Of a stretch of 64,000 bases of DNA, positions 28,435 through 38,177 are shown one piece after another; position 1 is the stretch's first letter, and each line of letters begins with the position of its first letter. The stretch is from an uncultured Enterobacteriaceae bacterium. GTDB taxonomy: Bacteria > Pseudomonadota > Gammaproteobacteria > Enterobacterales > Enterobacteriaceae. The stretch is taken from NCBI GenBank assembly GCA_936920625.1, contig CAKZHC010000049.1, positions 19,186-83,185 of the forward strand, in the 5' to 3' direction. The notes beneath the pieces are model-generated. The model was not told where the DNA came from, ran no database searches, and saw only the letters and a program-made list of their open reading frames with translations. Made by a program: the position numbers and the translations under genes.

Positions 28435-29415
28435 TCAGTGTAAACGCCGCAGCGCCAGAACAGCCTCCACCAGCTCATGACCACCTCCAGTCAGTTCTGC
28501 CTCTACCGGTAAATACCACCAGTTCTCTGTGGCGTAATCCCGGACTTTTACCGCATCTTTTTCCGTCATCAATAGCGTTTCCTGTGCTGTGATAAGTGAA
28601 TGCAATGTAGTGGCATCATACGCATAATGATCAGCAAAAGGTACTTCGCGACACACACAAACATTAAGCTTATTTAGCAGATTAAAAAAGCGCGCTGGAT
28701 AACCAATACCTGCTATGGCCACTACATTAGTCAATTCAGAGGGAGGTTTGCATGCGCCAGTTATAATGTTGATTGCCTGTCCCGGTTTTAGTGCCATAGC
28801 TATTTCACCCATTCCTGGTTTACCGCCGTTGTTCACTATAGCACTGACATGATTCAGACGTGATTTACGTTCGCGCATTGGACCGGCAGGTAGCCACCAG
28901 CCGTTACCAAAACGCCGTTCACCATCAATCACTACAATTTCAAAATCACGGGCCAGCGCATAATGTTGCAAGCCATCATCAGTAACAATAATATCAATCC
29001 TGCCACACTGAATCAGCGCCTCTGCCGCTTCACGGCGTCTGGGTGATACGGCTACCATTGCTCCTGTGCGCTCTCTTATGAGTACAGGCTCATCACCTGC
29101 TTCCCCTGGAGGAGTATTGTTAGTCAGAATAAGGGGATATTTTTCTGCTTTACCACCATAGCCGCGTGAAACTACGCCAACATTTAATCCGGCCTGCTGG
29201 AGCTGATTAACCAGCCAGATGACCAAAGGCGTTTTACCGTTACCACCAACCGTAAGATTACCCACCACCACCACCGGCACGGGCGCTCTCCAGACTCTGA
29301 ACCAGCCCCGTCGATAGCAGAAATGGATGAGCCAGCTAACTGCGCCATAGAGCAGACTTATTGGCAACAAGAGTAAATAGAGCCGGGAGCGTCCGCTCCA
29401 TATACGCTCTATCAT
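28435..29415 (-). CDS. lpxK: Tetraacyldisaccharide 4'-kinase
   Basis: LpxK phosphorylates the 4' position of the lipid A disaccharide to give lipid IVA at the inner membrane. The product is 326 aa (E. coli 328). It has an N-terminal membrane anchor (LYLLLLPISLLYGAVSWLI), the Walker A-like GNLTVGGNGKTP near residues 52-63, and the block VTDDGLQHYALARD. The ATG overlaps the msbA stop by four bases, the usual msbA-lpxK coupling. ycaQ is missing downstream. Confidence 0.97.
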   Translation of the reverse strand: MIERIWSGRSRLYLLLLPISLLYGAVSWLIHFCYRRGWFRVWRAPVPVVVVGNLTVGGNGKTPLVIWLVNQLQQAGLNVGVVSRGYGGKAEKYPLILTNNTPPGEAGDEPVLIRERTGAMVAVSPRRREAAEALIQCGRIDIIVTDDGLQHYALARDFEIVVIDGERRFGNGWWLPAGPMRERKSRLNHVSAIVNNGGKPGMGEIAMALKPGQAINIITGACKPPSELTNVVAIAGIGYPARFFNLLNKLNVCVCREVPFADHYAYDATTLHSLITAQETLLMTEKDAVKVRDYATENWWYLPVEAELTGGGHELVEAVLALRRLH

Positions 29416-31160
29416 TGCCCAAACTGCATTTCATGTAACTGCGCGTAGGCCCCGCGTTTTTCCAGCAGCGCTTTGTGCGTACCACGTTCAACGATACACC
29501 CATCTTCAACTACCACAATTTCATCCGCTTTTTCAATGGTGGAAAGACGGTGAGCGATGATTAGTGACGTGCGATTTTTTTGCAATTCATCCAGTGCCGC
29601 CTGGATTATCCGCTCTGACTCTGTATCAAGTGCTGAAGTGGCTTCATCCAGTATCAGAATTGGGCAATCACGTAACAGTGCTCTGGCAATCGCAATACGC
29701 TGACGCTGCCCCCCAGAGAGCAGCACTCCATTTTCACCAATAATGGTGTCCAGTCCATTTTCCATTGTATCAATAAAGTCCATTGCATGGGCCATGCGTG
29801 CTGCCTGCTCTATCTGGGCCCGGCTATATTGGCTGGCGCGCGCATAGGCAATATTATTGGCAATGGTATCGTTGAATAAATGTACATTTTGTGAGACGAG
29901 TGCAACCTGACTACGTAACGAAGCCAGCGTGTAATCGCGCAAATCGTGGCCATCTATCAAAATCTGACCCTGCTTAATATCATAAAAACGTGTCAGTAAG
30001 CTCGCTATAGTCGATTTACCTGATCCTGAGCGGCCAACCAGAGCAACTGTTTTTCCTGTAGGTATCGTCAAACTAATATTGCTTAGTGCAGGAACATCAC
30101 GCCCCGGATAGCAGAAAGTGACATTGCGCAATTCCACTTCACCTTCTACCCTTTCAGCCACCCAAGTGCCCTCATCTTTTTCCTGTTCACTATCCAGAAT
30201 AGAAAACAATGTCTGGCAGGCAGCCATTCCTCTCTGGAACTGGGCATTGACATTTGTCAAAGATTTCAGGGGGCGCATCAGAGCGATCATTGAGGAAAAC
30301 ACGACGGTGATACTTCCTGCTGTCAGTGTATCCATGACTGAAGGGAAACTGGCTGCATAAAGTATAAAAGCCAGAGCCAGAGAAGCAATTAACTGAATGA
30401 CAGGATCGGATATCGAAGAAGCGGATACCAGCTTCATTCCCTGCTGACGCATAAGGTTACTGACTTTTCCGAAACGATGATTTTCTATCTCTTGCCCCCC
30501 GAAAATTAGCACTTCTTTATGACCTTTTAGCATCTGTTCGGCACTGGTTGTCATCTGTCCCATTGTATTTTGCATACCCTTGCTGATAGTACGGAAGCGC
30601 CGGGATACAAAACGAATAACCAGCGAAACAACAGGAGCCAGTAGTAGCAAAATTAAAGATAGCTGCCAGCTGTAATAGAACATCAGGATAAACAATCCCA
30701 TAATCGATGCCCCTTCGCGAACGACCGTCACCAAAGTTCCAGAGGAAGAGGAGGCAACCTGCTCCGAATCATAAGTAATACGTGACAACAATGTTCCCGT
30801 AGACTGTTGATCAAAAAAAGCTACCGGCATCCCCATCATATGGTGGAAAAGGCGACGACGCATCTCCATTACAACATTTCCGGATACCCAAGAAAGACAA
30901 TAGGTGGAAATGTAACTGGAAATCCCGCGCATTGACATCAGCCCAATTACTGCCAGTGGCATCCAGGCCAGCACCGATTTATCTGCTTTGCCAAATCCAT
31001 CATCAAGCAGTGGTTTGAGTAGTGACAGCATCAGCGTGTCTGATGAGGCATTTAATACCAATGCCACAGCAGAGATGATGAGCCCCTTTTTATAAGGCTC
31101 GATTGCAGGCCAGAGTCGACGAAAGGTTTGCCAGGTAGTGGAGTCTTTATCCTGATGCAT
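29412..31160 (-). CDS. msbA: Lipid A flippase MsbA
   Basis: MsbA is a homodimeric ABC exporter that flips core-lipid A across the inner membrane. The product is 582 aa, exactly the E. coli length. Six membrane helices (about 1-330) precede the nucleotide-binding domain with Walker A GRSGSGKST, the signature LSGGQRQRIAIARALL, Walker B LILDEATSALD and the H-loop IIAHRLSTIE. It is followed by lpxK with a 4-bp overlap. The broken comEC lies immediately upstream on the same strand. No lesion is visible. Confidence 0.98.
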   Translation of the reverse strand: MHQDKDSTTWQTFRRLWPAIEPYKKGLIISAVALVLNASSDTLMLSLLKPLLDDGFGKADKSVLAWMPLAVIGLMSMRGISSYISTYCLSWVSGNVVMEMRRRLFHHMMGMPVAFFDQQSTGTLLSRITYDSEQVASSSSGTLVTVVREGASIMGLFILMFYYSWQLSLILLLLAPVVSLVIRFVSRRFRTISKGMQNTMGQMTTSAEQMLKGHKEVLIFGGQEIENHRFGKVSNLMRQQGMKLVSASSISDPVIQLIASLALAFILYAASFPSVMDTLTAGSITVVFSSMIALMRPLKSLTNVNAQFQRGMAACQTLFSILDSEQEKDEGTWVAERVEGEVELRNVTFCYPGRDVPALSNISLTIPTGKTVALVGRSGSGKSTIASLLTRFYDIKQGQILIDGHDLRDYTLASLRSQVALVSQNVHLFNDTIANNIAYARASQYSRAQIEQAARMAHAMDFIDTMENGLDTIIGENGVLLSGGQRQRIAIARALLRDCPILILDEATSALDTESERIIQAALDELQKNRTSLIIAHRLSTIEKADEIVVVEDGCIVERGTHKALLEKRGAYAQLHEMQFGQ

Positions 31161-31195
31161 TAGTTAACCAGTAATAATTGAAATAGCCAGGTATT

Positions 31196-33461
31196 CTATC
31201 TGGAATCACGCATAGCGCCAAACCACTGATTATACCAGCGAGGCAGAATTTGTTCTCTGTATCCCTTAATCACCCAACTTTTTCGATAAAACAGCACACT
31301 AATTTGCCCTGATCTGGCCGTTTCCAGCCATTGATAATTTGCCTCGTAAAAGCGTTTTCTCACCGTATCAGCGGGCAGACGCCAAGGGTTATAGCGAGCA
31401 GCAGAAACCAAGGCAACCTGACCATTAACTGCCCGTAACTAGGGGAATGAAGATGAGGTTCGGCTGCCATGATGCCCCACCTGAAGCACAGTTGATGAAA
31501 GCTGCGCTCGATTTTGCGTAATCAGAGCATACTCCTTAGCCGCTTCAAGATCCCCGCTGAGTAATAGCTGTCTGTGCCCATCGCTGACCTGAATCACGCA
31601 AGAATGATTGTTGTCCCTGCCGCTGTTGCCTTCAGGCGGCCATAAAACAGTGAAATTCAGTTTCTGCCACCGCCATTGCGTTCCCCTATAACATGGGAGA
31701 TGCCCCCGCTCGCCCAGTGCGCTACGAACTGGCACATCAGGCCATCGCTCCAACAATCCGGGTAATCCCCCGCTATGATCAAGATGACCGTGACTAAGAA
31801 TGATCTGTTGTAAACTAAGACCATGCCAGCGTAGCCAGGGTTCTATGATACTTTCTCCTGCGTTTCCACCGGGCCATCTGCCCCCCGTATCGTAGAGCAG
31901 CGCCTGATTATTGCGCGAAATAACCACAGCAAGCCCATGTCCGACATCCAGCATATCAGCGCGCCATTCTGGTTCATTTATTTGAAAACGCCAGAGCAGC
32001 ATCGCCACAACAAACGATAGTAACGCAGCAGCTCTGCGCCAGAGCGCAAATCGCCACGCCAGCAGCGCAAGCCAGACCATGAGTGATAACCAGCACTGGT
32101 TTTCACTCATGAAAATCCATCCCTTGGGGATATTCTGAAGCGGCCAAAAAACAGATGGATAAGCTCTGATCTGCCAGCCACCATATTTTTTCTGCCAGCA
32201 TTGTGCTGAAGGAGAGACAAATGGCCACCAGTATTAATGGTACTGTTACCATGGAGACCACCGGAACAGCCCAGAGATTAGCCACCATACTGCTAACACT
32301 GAAGCCATGGAACAGCACTGCCTGTAATGGCAGCATCATTAACATTATACCGAACTGCAAATGGAGCAGACGTAACCATCCCCACCGCCATTTTACATAA
32401 AAACTGGCCGGTAAGGGTGCCAGCCGGTACCACAGCAGCAGTCCGCCTGTCGCTGCTGCCGAAAGCAGCAGACTGTCTGAAAGGATACTCACCGGATCCG
32501 TAAACAACAACGCCGCTATACAAAACAGCCAGACCTGAAGACCACGACACTGCCACCCGGCCAGCCGCAATGAATTCCATATGGTAATTGCCAGTATTGC
32601 TCGCATCGCAGGGGGATTACCACCCGACAACCAGCTATAAACCAGCGCCAGCAATAGCCCCGTGCCAAGAGGCAGCCTGTAACCTATCCATATGGCGGGA
32701 AGGAGCAGCTGTATCCCTCTGCCGACTATCCAACCTAACGCCGCGGCCAGACCTATGTGTAATCCGGATATAGCCATCAGGTGAGCGGTACCCGTTTCCC
32801 GCATTAACTGATTAGTTTTTTTATCAACTCTGCTGCGATCACCAAATGCTAAAGCAGACAGTACGCCCGACCAGCGTAATTGCGACATTTGCTTACCCGC
32901 AAGCTGTTTTATCTGCCAGCGGTAGTTGCAGTTTATCTGCCGTGACTCTGCCTGCAACACTGTTCCCTGTAACGGTGTTGCATTTGCCAGTGCATAGCGC
33001 TGGCTATCAAATCCCCCCTCATTCAGCCGTGAATGAACGGGCCGCAAATGTAATCTCATTTGCCAGCGCTGACCCGGGCATATCCTTTTAAGATCGACAG
33101 GCAGGCGATACAGATGTGCATATAAGGGGGGATAAATCAGCTTATCATTGACCCTAAGCAGCCGCACCTGCACCCTTTCTCTGTCTGATTGCACATCTGT
33201 AATAGTGACCGCAGCGTTAACATTCTTCGCCGACAGCGCATTGATGCGTGCAGTCAGCTGATTGCCATGTAATGCCGTCCAGATAAAAAACAATAATGAT
33301 AGTGCGACATACCACAATGTACGCCACGGCATCATGAGTGCCAGTAAAACCAGACCAGATGCTATCATCAACAGGGTGGCTGATGGCAGAGAAGGTAATA
33401 ACGCCAGCGGTATTGTTGCCAGCACGACCATGCCAGCCAGATGAGTGAGTGATACAGGCAT
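31196..33461 (-). pseudogene. comEC: comEC/ycaI DNA-uptake channel, broken in two places
   Basis: ComEC-family proteins form the inner-membrane channel for single-stranded DNA uptake. The E. coli homologue YcaI (754 aa) lies in the same place. Three pieces align end to end: 32103-33461 (N-terminal OB and Competence membrane domain, with GTAHLMAISGLHIGLAAALG), 31439-32110 (beta-lactamase-fold domain with ILSHGHLDHSGGL) and 31196-31411 (tail ending EQILPRWYNQWFG). The first break is a frame change at a T6 run (32146-32151): five T would restore FWPLQNIPKGW, matching E. coli FWGLKSLPEGW. The second is an in-frame TAG at 31439-31441 after SSSFP. Two independent lesions make loss of function likely. 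Confidence 0.9.
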
Positions 33462-33572
33462 AGGCTCCCTCCAGACAGTGTCCGCAGTATCTCCTGTATC
33501 CTGACGCTTTTCTCACTATGGTTTAACAGATGTCGGCCTGTCGCGCAAAATACGTGAGTGAGTTGCGAAAGA

Positions 33573-33629
33573 CTAATGTCCCTTGCAAACTAACTCGTAT
33601 CCTGAGCCGGATGGGCTGGTATATAACAT
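33573..33629 (-). CDS. Possible 18-aa leader peptide upstream of comEC
   Basis: A short ATG frame (MLYTSPSGSGYELVCKGH) lies on the minus strand between ihfB and comEC. It has a very strong ribosome site, AAAGGAGG, seven bases before the ATG. No family is known to me. It could be a leader peptide, a leftover start of a decayed gene, or chance. It ends 112 bp before comEC. Confidence 0.2.
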   Translation of the reverse strand: MLYTSPSGSGYELVCKGH

Positions 33630-33758
33630 GTAGCTGCCTCCTTTGATCAGATCTGACTGTGGGCAACAACTGAAGGGCGCTTACAATTTATAAAATATTA
33701 CGTAGAAATGAGGTGTTTCTGGGGAAATTGTTCGCACGCAGGCTCTGGGCGGGCTTAA

Positions 33759-33782
33759 CGAAAAAACAGCACCGAAGTGCCG
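33759..33782 (-). terminator. rho-independent terminator of ihfB
   Basis: On the minus strand CGGCAC and GTGCTG close a stable TTCG tetraloop (33767-33782) and are followed by T6. It lies 18 bases after the ihfB stop. This is the clearest intrinsic terminator in the window. It separates ihfB from comEC. Confidence 0.9.
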
Positions 33783-33799
33783 TTCAGATAATCTTAAAA

Positions 33800-34084
33800 T
33801 CAGCCATGGATATTTGCGCGATCACGCAGTTCTTTGCCTGGCTTAAAGTGAGGAACATATTTACCTTCCAGTTCCACTCTGTCTCCCGTTTTAGGATTAC
33901 GTCCAGTACGGGGAGCGCGATAGCGTAAAGAAAAACTGCCAAATCCCCGGATTTCAATGCGTTCGCCTTGTGACAATGTGGCTGTCATATGCTCCAGCAT
34001 CTCTTTTACAGCGTCCTCAACAACTTTTGGCGTAATATGAGACTGCTGGTCTGCAAGTCTTTCAATCAATTCTGACTTGGTCAT
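33800..34084 (-). CDS. ihfB: Integration host factor subunit beta
   Basis: IHF-beta pairs with IHF-alpha to bend DNA sharply in replication, recombination and transcription. The product is 94 aa, as in E. coli, and starts MTKSELIERLADQQSHI from the ATG at 34084, which has a perfect GGAGG site. The frame is open 23 codons further. The DNA-binding arm with RAPRTGRNPKTG and the end FKPGKELRDRANI are intact. It lies 92 bp downstream of rpsA, the usual gene order, and ends at a strong terminator. Confidence 0.98.
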   Translation of the reverse strand: MTKSELIERLADQQSHITPKVVEDAVKEMLEHMTATLSQGERIEIRGFGSFSLRYRAPRTGRNPKTGDRVELEGKYVPHFKPGKELRDRANIHG

Positions 34085-34176
34085 AAATCCTCCGGTTATT
34101 CCCTTCTGGAAAAACGGGCTGGCAATTTCTGACAGCATTAGTAGGAACGGCAAATTACCGTTCCAAAATACTGTAA

Positions 34177-35850
34177 TTATTCACCCTTTGCCGCTTTAAA
34201 TGCCTCAGTCATAGCGTTAGAGAAGCTACTCTCTTCCTGCTTGTTGTTTACTGCTGCAATAGCAGCTTTTTCGTCTGCTTCGTCTTTTGCACGAACAGAG
34301 AGTGTGATAATCCGGTTTTTACGATCAATACCAGTAAACTTAATTTCAACCATGTCACCAACGTTCAGGATCTGAGTAGCATCCTCAACACGATTACGTG
34401 ACGCTTCAGAAGCACGCAGGTAACCCTCTACTCCATCAGCCAGTTCTACTGTAGCACCTTTTGCGTCAACTGCCGTAACTTTACCCGTAACAATTGCACC
34501 TTTCTTGTTCAGAGAAATATAGCTGTTGAAAGGATCTTCTGCCAGTTGCTTAACGCCAAGGGAAATACGCTCACGTTCTGCATCGACCTGCAATACAACC
34601 GCTGCAATTTCATCACCCTTCTTGTACTCACGCACCGCTTCTTCTCCGGTCGTGTTCCAGGAGATATCAGACAAGTGAACCAGACCATCGATACCGCCGT
34701 CAAGACCAATGAAAATACCGAAGTCAGTAATAGACTTGATCTTGCCTTCAACACGATCACCTTTGTTGTGTGTCTCAGCAAACTGCTGCCATGGATTAGC
34801 TTTACACTGCTTGAGGCCCAAGGAAATACGACGACGCTCTTCATCAATATCGAGCACCATAACCTCAACCACATCGCCTACGTTAACTACCTTGGAAGGG
34901 TGAATATTTTTATTCGTCCAGTCCATCTCAGATACGTGTACCAGCCCTTCAACACCCTCTTCAATCTCAACAAAACAACCATAGTCTGTCAGATTAGTTA
35001 CACGGCCAGTTAGCCTGGTGCTTTCAGGGTAACGCTTAGCAATAGCAACCCAAGGATCTTCGCCCAGTTGTTTCAGGCCCAGAGATACACGCGTTCTTTC
35101 GCGATCGAATTTTAATACTTTAACAGTGATTTCATCGCCTACATTGACGATTTCGCTTGGGTGCTTAACACGTTTCCATGCCATATCAGTGATATGCAGC
35201 AGGCCATCAACACCACCTAAGTCTACAAACGCACCGTAGTCAGTAAGGTTCTTAACAATACCTTTGACTTCCATACCTTCCAGCAGATTATCTAGCAGCT
35301 GATCGCGCTCTGCGCTGTTTTCAGATTCGATAACCGTACGACGGGAAACGACAACGTTATTACGTTTTTGATCAAGTTTAATAACTTTGAATTCAAGCTC
35401 TCTGCCTTCCAGATGTAGCGTGTCGCGTACCGGACGAACATCCACCAAAGAGCCCGGCAAAAAGGCACGAATACCATTCAGCTCAACGGTGAAACCACCT
35501 TTGACTTTGCCATTGATGATGCCAGTAACCGTTGCTGCCTCTTCATAAGCTTTTTCGAGAGTCAGCCACGCCTCATGACGTTTCGCTTTCTCACGCGAAA
35601 GCAGAGTTTCTCCAAAGCCATCTTCTATAGCGTCCAGTGCAACGTCAACTTCGTCACCGACGCTAATTTCTATTTCGCCCTGGACATTTTTAAACTGTTC
35701 AACTGGAATGGCAGATTCAGATTTCAGACCCGCATCAACCAGCACGACATCTTTGTCGATGGCAACAACAACACCGCGGACGATGGAACCAAGACGAGTT
35801 TCGATTTCTTTCAGAGACTCTTCAAAGAGTTGAGCAAAAGATTCAGTCAT
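34177..35850 (-). CDS. rpsA: 30S ribosomal protein S1
   Basis: S1 binds mRNA on the 30S subunit and is needed for initiation on most messages. The product is 557 aa, identical in length to E. coli, with six S1 OB-fold repeats visible by their recurring FGIFIGL or YGAFVDL and GLVHLSD-type blocks. Repeats 1-2 bind the ribosome, and 3-6 bind RNA. Codon use and conservation are those of a highly expressed gene. The cmk gene lies upstream and ihfB downstream, as in E. coli. Autogenous control through the 5' leader (35851-35947) is known for the family but was not tested here. Confidence 0.99.
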   Translation of the reverse strand: MTESFAQLFEESLKEIETRLGSIVRGVVVAIDKDVVLVDAGLKSESAIPVEQFKNVQGEIEISVGDEVDVALDAIEDGFGETLLSREKAKRHEAWLTLEKAYEEAATVTGIINGKVKGGFTVELNGIRAFLPGSLVDVRPVRDTLHLEGRELEFKVIKLDQKRNNVVVSRRTVIESENSAERDQLLDNLLEGMEVKGIVKNLTDYGAFVDLGGVDGLLHITDMAWKRVKHPSEIVNVGDEITVKVLKFDRERTRVSLGLKQLGEDPWVAIAKRYPESTRLTGRVTNLTDYGCFVEIEEGVEGLVHVSEMDWTNKNIHPSKVVNVGDVVEVMVLDIDEERRRISLGLKQCKANPWQQFAETHNKGDRVEGKIKSITDFGIFIGLDGGIDGLVHLSDISWNTTGEEAVREYKKGDEIAAVVLQVDAERERISLGVKQLAEDPFNSYISLNKKGAIVTGKVTAVDAKGATVELADGVEGYLRASEASRNRVEDATQILNVGDMVEIKFTGIDRKNRIITLSVRAKDEADEKAAIAAVNNKQEESSFSNAMTEAFKAAKGE

Positions 35851-35947
35851 ATTGATAATCTTACAAATTGTTTACGTTACCGTCCACCTGACTTCCTGCC
35901 GGGTGGGGTTGTTTCACATACCTGTTAGTATCCTGCTAACAAGAAAA

Positions 35948-36646
35948 TTACATATTACTTAAAATATTCAGCTTACCCCGCGCATAATTAAGCGCATTTA
36001 CCACTACCTGTTCAATACTCATATCGGTTGAATCGAGCATCAGTGCATCCACGGCAGGTTTGAGGGGCGCTGTAGCACGATGGCGATCACGATCATCACG
36101 CTGTTTCACCTCGGCTAAAAGGTGAACAAAGTTAACATCAACGCCCTGTTTTTGCAACTGCAACATCCGCCGTCTGGCGCGGACTTCAATGCTGGCATCG
36201 AGAAAAATTTTTACCGGCGCGTCAGGAAAAACTACGGTGCCCATATCCCGCCCGTCGGCAACAAGCCCCGGAGCCTGACGAAAATCTCGCTGCCGTTTTA
36301 GTAGCGCTTCACGCACACGAGGGAAAACCGCTACTATGGAAGCTGTATCACTTACCTCCGGCGCGCGTATTTCTCCGGTCACATCTTCGCTCTCGAGAGT
36401 TACAATCATATTGCGATTACCGTCGCAGAAAACAAAACAGACATCCAGATTCGCGGCAACAGGGACTAGCGCTGCTTCAGAGGTCAAATCAATTTGGTGG
36501 TGCAACGCAGCCAGCGCGAGCACACGATAAATCGCACCGGAATCCAGCAGATGCCAGGACAACGCCTGGGCCATCGCTTTACATAGCGTTCCTTTACCAA
36601 CGCCTCCGGGACCATCAATAGTAATCACCGGAGCTGTTACTGACAT
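35948..36646 (-). CDS. cmk: Cytidylate kinase
   Basis: Cmk phosphorylates CMP and dCMP to the diphosphates. From the ATG at 36646 the product is 232 aa (E. coli 227) and starts MSVTAPVITIDGPGGVGKG. The phosphate loop GPGGVGKGT and the lid-region arginines in GRDMGT and RDDRDRHR are present. GGGAG lies upstream of this start; the frame is open 25 codons further. It precedes rpsA. The E. coli gene ycaL, usually between aroA and cmk, is absent, leaving a 166-bp gap. Confidence 0.96.
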   Translation of the reverse strand: MSVTAPVITIDGPGGVGKGTLCKAMAQALSWHLLDSGAIYRVLALAALHHQIDLTSEAALVPVAANLDVCFVFCDGNRNMIVTLESEDVTGEIRAPEVSDTASIVAVFPRVREALLKRQRDFRQAPGLVADGRDMGTVVFPDAPVKIFLDASIEVRARRRMLQLQKQGVDVNFVHLLAEVKQRDDRDRHRATAPLKPAVDALMLDSTDMSIEQVVVNALNYARGKLNILSNM

Positions 36647-36812
36647 TATTTTCTCCCGGCGATAATCTCGCCTGTGACTAAAATCAGAATATATTATACC
36701 GTGATATGAATAGCGATCCAAAAAACACAGGATTTAAATAGTGAATATTTCGAGCCTGAAGCAATTCATCCAGAAAAAAATCATTTTTATCAGGATATTA
36801 ACAGGCCAGATC

Positions 36813-38099
36813 TCAGGCAAAATGGCTAATATGCGCCAGCTGAGCAAAGTAGCCAGGAAACGTTTTCGCTGTACAACCGGGGTCAAGAAGGGTGACCGCA
36901 CTATCTGATAACGCGACAAGTGAGAAACACATTGCCATACGATGATCGTTATAGGTACCGATTTCAGCCGGTTTTAATTTATCCGGGGGAGTAATAGAAA
37001 TATAGTCGTACCCTTCTTCAACTACCGCACCTGTTTTACGTAATTCTGTCGCCATGGCAGCCAGACGATCTGTCTCTTTTACACGCCAGTTATAAATATT
37101 ACGTAAGGTGGTCGTTCCCCGTGCAAACAGGGCTGTCGTCGCGAGAGTCATCGCCGCATCAGGAATAGCATTCATATCCATGTCAATAGCTGTGAGATCG
37201 CCACGAGTACAGGCAATATAATCATCCGCCCAGGTTATATTTGCCCCCATTTTTTCCAAAACGTCAGCAAAGTGAATATCTCCCTGTACGCTGCCGCGTC
37301 CGATACCTGTTACTTTGACACACCCACCTTTTATTGCCGCGGCAGCTAAAAAATAAGAAGCTGAAGAGGCATCTCCCTCAACAAGATAGTGGCCGGGTGA
37401 CTGATAATGCTGCCGCCCTTTCACATAAAATACCTGATAATTATCGTTCACAACATTGACATTAAAGATTTTCATCAGGTGAAGTGTGATGGCAATATAA
37501 GGTTTTGAGACCAGCTCACCTTTAATTTTGATGGTAGTATCCCTGCATGCCAATGGGGCAGCCATAAGAAGCGCAGTCAGAAACTGGCTTGATACCGTAC
37601 CATCAACTTCAATATCGCCTCCAGTGAACCCCCCCTGCAAACGCACCGGCGGATAGTTTTGCAGCTCAGGGTAGCTTATCTGTGCTCCTCCCTGACACAG
37701 CGCGTCCACCAGATGACCGATAGGGCGCTCTTTCATGCGTGGCTCTCCGGTCAATGTGATATCGTTGCTACTCAGGCAGAGTGCGGCAGCCAGAGGCCGC
37801 ATTGCTGTGCCAGCATTGCCCAAAAAAAGCGTTAATGCTGTGTCATGGTGTAATGGTCCGGCTACGCCAGTGATGTCACAGCTGCGGCGATCATCTGACA
37901 ATATATACTTCACTCCCAGCGAAGCGAGGGCATTCAGCATATGGCGCACGTCGTCACTGTCCAGCAGATTAGTAAGGCAGGTGGTGCCTGATGCCATTGC
38001 GGCAAGGAGCAATGCACGATTTGAAAGGCTTTTGGAGCCCGGCAGATTAATAGTCCCTTCGACCCTGGCAATGGGCTGTAGCGTTAAGGAGTCCTGCAT
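36813..38099 (-). CDS. aroA: EPSP synthase (3-phosphoshikimate 1-carboxyvinyltransferase)
   Basis: AroA transfers enolpyruvate from PEP to shikimate 3-phosphate, the sixth step of the shikimate pathway. From the ATG at 38099 the product is 428 aa (E. coli 427) and begins MQDSLTLQPIARVEG. An ATG six codons earlier (38117) is also possible. Substrate motifs NLPGSKSLSNRALLLAAM, LFLGNAGTAMRPLAA, GEPRMKERPIGHLVDAL and YNDHRMAMCFSL are intact. It lies 78 bp after serC, the classic serC-aroA operon. Aromatic amino acid and folate precursor synthesis therefore appears to be kept. Confidence 0.96.
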   Translation of the reverse strand: MQDSLTLQPIARVEGTINLPGSKSLSNRALLLAAMASGTTCLTNLLDSDDVRHMLNALASLGVKYILSDDRRSCDITGVAGPLHHDTALTLFLGNAGTAMRPLAAALCLSSNDITLTGEPRMKERPIGHLVDALCQGGAQISYPELQNYPPVRLQGGFTGGDIEVDGTVSSQFLTALLMAAPLACRDTTIKIKGELVSKPYIAITLHLMKIFNVNVVNDNYQVFYVKGRQHYQSPGHYLVEGDASSASYFLAAAAIKGGCVKVTGIGRGSVQGDIHFADVLEKMGANITWADDYIACTRGDLTAIDMDMNAIPDAAMTLATTALFARGTTTLRNIYNWRVKETDRLAAMATELRKTGAVVEEGYDYISITPPDKLKPAEIGTYNDHRMAMCFSLVALSDSAVTLLDPGCTAKTFPGYFAQLAHISHFA

Positions 38100-38177
38100 T
38101 AAAAACTTATTCTCCATTGAAGAGTATTCAATCTGTCAGGCACAGAAAGGATGGCCGTTCTGGATACAGGCAGTAAA

